Made by a program: the position numbers and the translations under genes
Shown here: positions 58,860-64,000 of the stretch, one piece after another
Layout: every line of letters begins with the position of its first letter
How positions within the stretch are numbered: the first letter of the stretch is position 1
The notes under the pieces: model-generated
The model's database searches: none
What the model was told of the DNA's origin: nothing
The model's input: only the letters and a program-made list of their open reading frames with translations
NCBI GenBank assembly: GCA_033675545.1
Contig: JAWDGP010005843.1
Span: forward strand, 1 to 64,000
From: Elysia crispata
Lineage: Eukaryota > Mollusca > Gastropoda > Plakobranchidae
Length of the DNA stretch: 64,000 bases
Reading direction: 5' to 3'

Positions 58860-61800
58860 ATGTAGGATTAGGAAACGCAAAAATTTAAAACATTTGACAG
58901 GTGTGATAAATAATCTATACCAGTGATGTAGTTGCTTTACATACCCGTACATGTTTGTTTTAGAAAATTCGATTTTCCCGTTGTAAAAGATTTTAGTGAC
59001 CACACAAACAGGAAAATTCAAATTATTCTGAACATTGTTATTTTTCACACCATACTTTTATTTAGACATAGGTATTCAATCAACTTCCTAGATTGGACTT
59101 TGTTGAGCGAAAGCTCTGCTAGGGCTTCGTTTGGAAAATAAATGAATCTAGAACCAAGTTTGAATGTATTATATCGATTGTCTTTATGCTCTAGATTTGG
59201 TTAAACATAAGTGAAGCGTGATTCTGGAATGATGGACAAGCGATTCTTCACTTCTCATTTCACCATATATGTACAATGTTTATGGGATCCAAATAGTTGC
59301 GTAATTATGTCATGGAGAGAAATTCGAGTTTGCCGCCACTGCGAGTTTTTGAAATAGAGTCAGACTTCTTCATGGCTCCAATTGTAAATAATATCGATTA
59401 CTTAAAATGCACCCAATTTGCTGTTTTGTTTTTTGTTTTGTTTTGTTTTTTTGTCTGATCAGGTGTATGCAGAAAAGAAATAGATAAGATAATCACAATG
59501 GATTAGCAATTCATACATAAAATCGATAATTAAGTCAACTTAAAAACGGTATATGGATATTATTATAATTATTATGTTTCTTGCAATCGGCTATATATGT
59601 TACGCAAGAACCATTTTATATCGTATCAAAGAAATGGCTAAACATCCTGAAATACCTTTGTGTAAACCCTTTAGTGTTTGGATCGGGAAACTTACTGGAG
59701 AAGTAAAAGGAAAACATGTAATATATCGCAGCGTATCAATTTTGCCAGGGATTCTAACCAAGTTGTCCACCCGCAGGCCCTGTAATCCGTAATCCGCCAT
59801 GACACTAACTAGGTACATGTAACCGGATCAGCATCAACATGGCTTGGATTCGGATAGGCCCACCACTTGAGTCGGTTGACACAAATTAGCATCTTTTGAA
59901 TCAGGCAAACTGAAGTGTCAATTTTATATGCAGTCAATCTGTCACAAATAAACTGAGGAACTGCAGACGATATTGGTTTTTTTCTGATACCGTTTGGAAG
60001 CACTGACCCAGGTACCATCTTCAACTTTAGAGACAACCTTATTTCAAAATGGAGACCAATATTTATAAAATTGAGGATCATAGTTGAACTCGTGTTTACA
60101 CTGCGAAATGCATTCTACACCTCCCAAGAATCGGAAAAACGTTTATTTTTGAGAAACAGCAGAATTAACCCGACATTATTCATTAATGAACCGTTTAAAG
60201 GATTTTTCCGAGTCTTTCTCGCTTTCGATGATTTTGCTTTGTCCTTTGATACCCGTCCTCCTTCCACGCCTCTTATTGTCCGTCTTTTTCTTCTTCCTCT
60301 TCTCAATATATTTGAAGATCCTCATTGTAAAACAGTAGTCCTACCAGACTCTCTTTCAGTCAATTTAACTTTAAACTTCAAGCCAAACGATACACCAGGC
60401 CCCATTTTGACTAAAAAAAACAACATGCACACCGAAGTTATAAAAAAACACCAAAAAACAAAAAGAAAACAAAACAAAACAACCAAAAAAAAAAAAAAAA
60501 CCACAAAAAAAAAACAAAACAAAAAAACAAAAATGATGGATTACGGCACACTGCAACATGACATGAAAAAGCCAAAAATAGAAATTCAGTGTTGGAATAA
60601 AGGAAATCGACTAATTCTTTACTTTCCCAATCATCTTTTTAATCAGTTTTATACGGTTATTAGAAAGCTGTGAATTTTTGCATAAAAGTGCACTGCCTTG
60701 GGGAAAATTCATTCCTAGCCACGCAGTCATTTAAACCTACATGATAATGAATGTTTCATGCAAATCTGCATATAGATTTGGATTTTCACATTTAGTAAAC
60801 TATTTTCATTGGGGAGCTTAGCCATAAACAATACAATACATGATGGGAACATGCCAGGCCAAGGCGGCAGCTAGAGAAAGATTGAGAGAGATACACATCA
60901 ACCACAGAGCACCGAGCAACAACACTGGTGTCTTAATCCAGATGCACTCAATAATATAACTGCTGTGGTTAAAAAAAAAAAATCTAAGTAGGGTTCCCCC
61001 CCCTCTTTTCTGAATGAGACAGCTTAAGTCTCTTCCGCCCCCAAGTATAAGTTGGAAATTAAAATAACCATTGAAGCGCTGCACATAACAGCAACAACAT
61101 CAGAGGCTAAAGATCAACAGCATTAATTTAAGAATGGGCACAGTGACAGAATTAAAAGTAGGAAAGGCAAGCGGCAGTTACAAGTAAAGGAATCTGAAAA
61201 ATCCCAATGCTTACGAAAAAAAAAAAGGAAAAAAAACAAAACAAAACAAAAAAGCAACAACAAACAACTAAAAAACCAAGACAGCCCATATATTTAGAGA
61301 ACATGTTTCTAAACCCATTTGGAAAACCACTAGATCATAGCCACAACCATCTTTCTCTAATCCCCCGAACTAAAAGGGAACTTTATGTCTGTAATAATAT
61401 TTTGTAATGATTTATTAAAACAATGTTAACCTAATACCGAATAAAACTCAAAATCAAAGATATAGAAATATAGTAATGCATCCACACAAAAAAAGAACGG
61501 TTCGATTTTATTCTTCGCTATCTCCTCTAAAACCACTCTATGGACAGTAATGAAGTTTACGGCATTTTGATCTGCCAATACCAAATCTCCAATTTCATCG
61601 CTAAAAACTAAAAAAAAAGTATGGATTTAAACGTTAAACTGCTCTTGAAAATTCATCGTACATGTATTTTGTTACATCAGACCTGTTGCTAAATAAGCCA
61701 TTATTAAAAGAGGACCAATCATGGAGCTCCTCACAACCCCATGACTCAAAGAACAGTTAGATCTTGATCTAAGCCATTCATAGCTTAATAAGCAACTCAC

Positions 61801-62330
61801 TATGCATAATTATATGACGCATCCGAGGTTAAAGTTTTAGCCGTGTTGCCCAGATAAGATTTTAGGGCTTGTAGGTGTAGATCTAACACCAAATCTTTAC
61901 ATAAAAATTCTTTCATGTTCCGCACAAAGAAAAGCAAATTCTTTATATTTTGATTGATCACCTCGTCTTTGGTAGGTAAAGAGTGTGAAATTTTCCGAAC
62001 AATGATGCTATTTTTCCCTTGGATAATAATCTTTCCGATTATTATCATCCGAAAACCAGACCCTTTACATCCGTAACATTGTAATCTCAGAAGCTTTTCA
62101 ATAAACAACATCAAACTCAGTAATTCTCGGCCTTCAAAATCAGAGTAAAATATATATGTAGGCCTAAATTTCAATAAAGTGAACTCACAATAATGTTATC
62201 CCAAAGGCTTGCAAATAATTAATCCAACTAAAAATCACACGTTTCGTTTTGAATTTATAATTTATAAACATGAGAGCAGGCTCTATTTACAATCAAAACT
62301 AGTTGAACACACAACATTGTATACCCAGTA
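58860..62330. other. Intergenic stretch without recognised genes
   Basis: Several open frames of 60-200 codons exist (59553-59792 and 60071-60673 on plus, 59809-60081 and 61800-62174 on minus). None has a recognisable domain or convincing splice context, and the 60071-60673 frame ends in an A-rich run coding for Lys/Thr/Asn. The frame at 59553 begins with a hydrophobic segment MDIIIIIMFLAIGYICYA that could be membrane-spanning, but it is unsupported otherwise. Long A-runs lie at 60412-60530 and 61215-61260. Confidence 0.4.
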
Positions 62331-62334
62331 ATAA

Positions 62335-62656
<322 letters not shown>

Positions 62657-62742
62657 TTAATCTCCAAAATTAATAATTTCGTTTTGAGTTAAATCTAAGG
62701 TAAATGTTTAAAATCTTTAATTTGAAATAAATATGCCGCCCT

Positions 62743-62880
62743 ATGAGTATCTCCTTAGAGACCATAATATCTACAATAAATGGGCTCAGGGCAAGTAATG
62801 GACTTCAGGGAATAGATGAACAAAATTTGTTTAATGAAGTTGACAAAAAGGCATCCTACTTTGAATTACAGGTCGTTGAT
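62743..62880 (+). CDS. Weak exon-like ORF, unrecognised
   Basis: The frame reads MSISLETIISTINGLRASNG, then LQGIDEQNLFNEVDKKASYF, before CAG|GTCGTT, which could be a weak donor. Composition is protein-like up to that point and AT-driven after it. No family is recognised. Confidence 0.2.
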
Positions 62881-63357
62881 TTCATTTTCAATAGGCACTG
62901 CTTTTTTTTTTTCTTTTTCTTTTTTTTTTTTTTAATCAGACCTGGCACCTGCAATGAATCACATCGTTACCATGGAGTTTTGGAGCCGCTGGAAAGATCA
63001 GCCTATCGAGGGCTGCCGAAAAGAAAAAGATATGATTTAATTTTTTGCTTGATATCTCTACTTCATTTACAACAGAAAGAATGGTACTCCTGTCTAAATA
63101 TATGAGAAGAATTCAAATGTCTCTTGGTCCTGTAAACTTTACCAGTATTAAGTGAATGGCTGTGGAGGATATTAATTTGTTATTTGGTGAAGTTTTCTTT
63201 TCTTCAATATAAATGTTCACCGGGGATTCATTTGTGTAATAATATAAATTCCGATTTTCCCGTTGCCATCACACAAGAGTTTCGAGCTAACCTTTCTCAC
63301 CTCAGGTAGTGGCAGACAATTAATATGCATGTAGCAGAAAGACAGATAGACGGATAA

Positions 63358-63540
63358 AAATATAGATAGATAGATAGATAGAGGTAAAAAGAGAAGTAGA
63401 TAGATAGTTAAAGAGACAGAGAGTGAGGAGGGAGAAGTAAGAGGAAGGGAGAGGGATAAGAGAAAGTAAGAGAGATAAAGAGATATAGAGATAGATAGGA
63501 AGATGGTGAGAAAGAAACGAGAGGAAGAAAAAGAGGGAGA

Positions 63541-63599
<59 letters not shown>

Positions 63600-63600
63600 G
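63358..63600. repeat. GATA/GA-rich microsatellite block
   Basis: Short GATA runs (63362-63382) are followed by purine-rich degenerate GAGA/GGAA sequence and a clean GA run at 63548-63596. The last 400 bp of the window show no recognised gene. Confidence 0.93.
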
Positions 63601-64000
63601 AGAGAGATAAAGATAACGAGAAGAAATACTTGTAATATATATTACTAAAATTATCTGTTGGAACTTAGCCAGGCAATTTACACGTTTGCGTCCACTTACT
63701 TCCCTGGATGAATTTTATTTAGAAATGTATAAAAAGAAAAAAAAAATATCAGGCCATGGATACAACTGGCTAGCCAGTAAAATTCCAATATGTCCAGCCT
63801 TACTGGTTAGACAGAATCCGATCCTACTATCATAAAACCAGAACCTACACATTGCCAGTCCAACACTCCGCCGACTTAACAATCTCCCATTCCCTATCAT
63901 TGATAAGCGCCTGGTCTTGTTTCGGCAAGGCGATGGGTGCCATATCGAGGTGCAGGTCCGTTCCCTGTCCATCCCATCTGTTCTTCTGTTTTTACGTCTT

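Noticed and set aside
60071-60673. 200-codon ORF on plus
   Set aside because: Its C-terminal third is an A-run coding for Lys/Asn/Thr, and the rest has no recognisable domain, no splice context and no GC rise. Not supported as a gene.

Overview
The window is eukaryotic, most likely metazoan. It is AT-rich, its coding exons are split by GT-AG introns, and it carries many long CT/GA, AT, GATA and TAA microsatellites, LINE, SINE and Helitron fragments, and long stretches without genes. Clustered AGATCT/TCTAGA strings and a tRNA-headed SINE whose tail carries an AAGCGCTTT element suggest a mollusc, perhaps a gastropod. That placement is inference, not proof.

Two host genes can be read from start to stop with phase-consistent splice sites. 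(1) On the minus strand (26998 down to 19145) lies a four-exon SR-type splicing factor of 599 aa: a short N-terminal RS segment, an SRSF3/7-like RRM, a CCHC zinc knuckle and a very long RS/acidic tail. A CCAAT + ETS motif cluster near 28.14 kb is a possible promoter. (2) On the plus strand (45628 to 51264) lies a five-exon gene for SRP19, the 19-kDa signal recognition particle protein, 160 aa.

Three more gene-like fragments are damaged: a FAR1/ZSWIM-like DNA-binding domain on minus (9603 to 8773), a THAP zinc-finger domain on minus (11647 to 10966) inside a ~2.7-kb inverted-repeat unit, and an intron-containing GABA-B receptor subunit 1-like ligand-binding segment on plus (34861 to 37478).

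Layout: 1-4060, a 55-bp tandem array plus unique repeat DNA; 5.1-5.9 kb, LINE reverse-transcriptase remnant; 6.2-8.5 kb, nested duplications around microsatellites; 8.8-12.4 kb, FAR1-like exons, THAP unit and CT/GA-rich minisatellites; 12.4-19.1 kb, mostly plain AT-rich DNA; 19.1-28.2 kb, the SR gene, with two ~95% identical tRNA-derived SINEs flanking its zinc-knuckle exon; 28.2-34 kb, LINE scraps, an old repeat and unrecognised ORFs; 33.8-37.5 kb, GABA-B pseudogene with a paired dispersed repeat; 38.1-39.35 kb, LINE and Helitron helicase fragments on minus; 39.5-40.7 kb, a >1-kb purine-rich tract; 40.8-42.9 kb, an inverted copy of the left-end repeat including its tandem array; 43-45 kb, repeats; 45.6-51.3 kb, SRP19; 51.3-64 kb, intergenic DNA with local duplications, a SINE and a ~320-bp TAA array.

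No operon-like organisation is present. The two intact genes act in separate housekeeping pathways (pre-mRNA splicing and protein targeting to the ER). I did not find a clearly new multi-gene system. The most unusual items are the SR protein's domain order and in-frame cassette exons, the large inverted pair of satellite-bearing repeats, and the THAP-bearing inverted-repeat unit.
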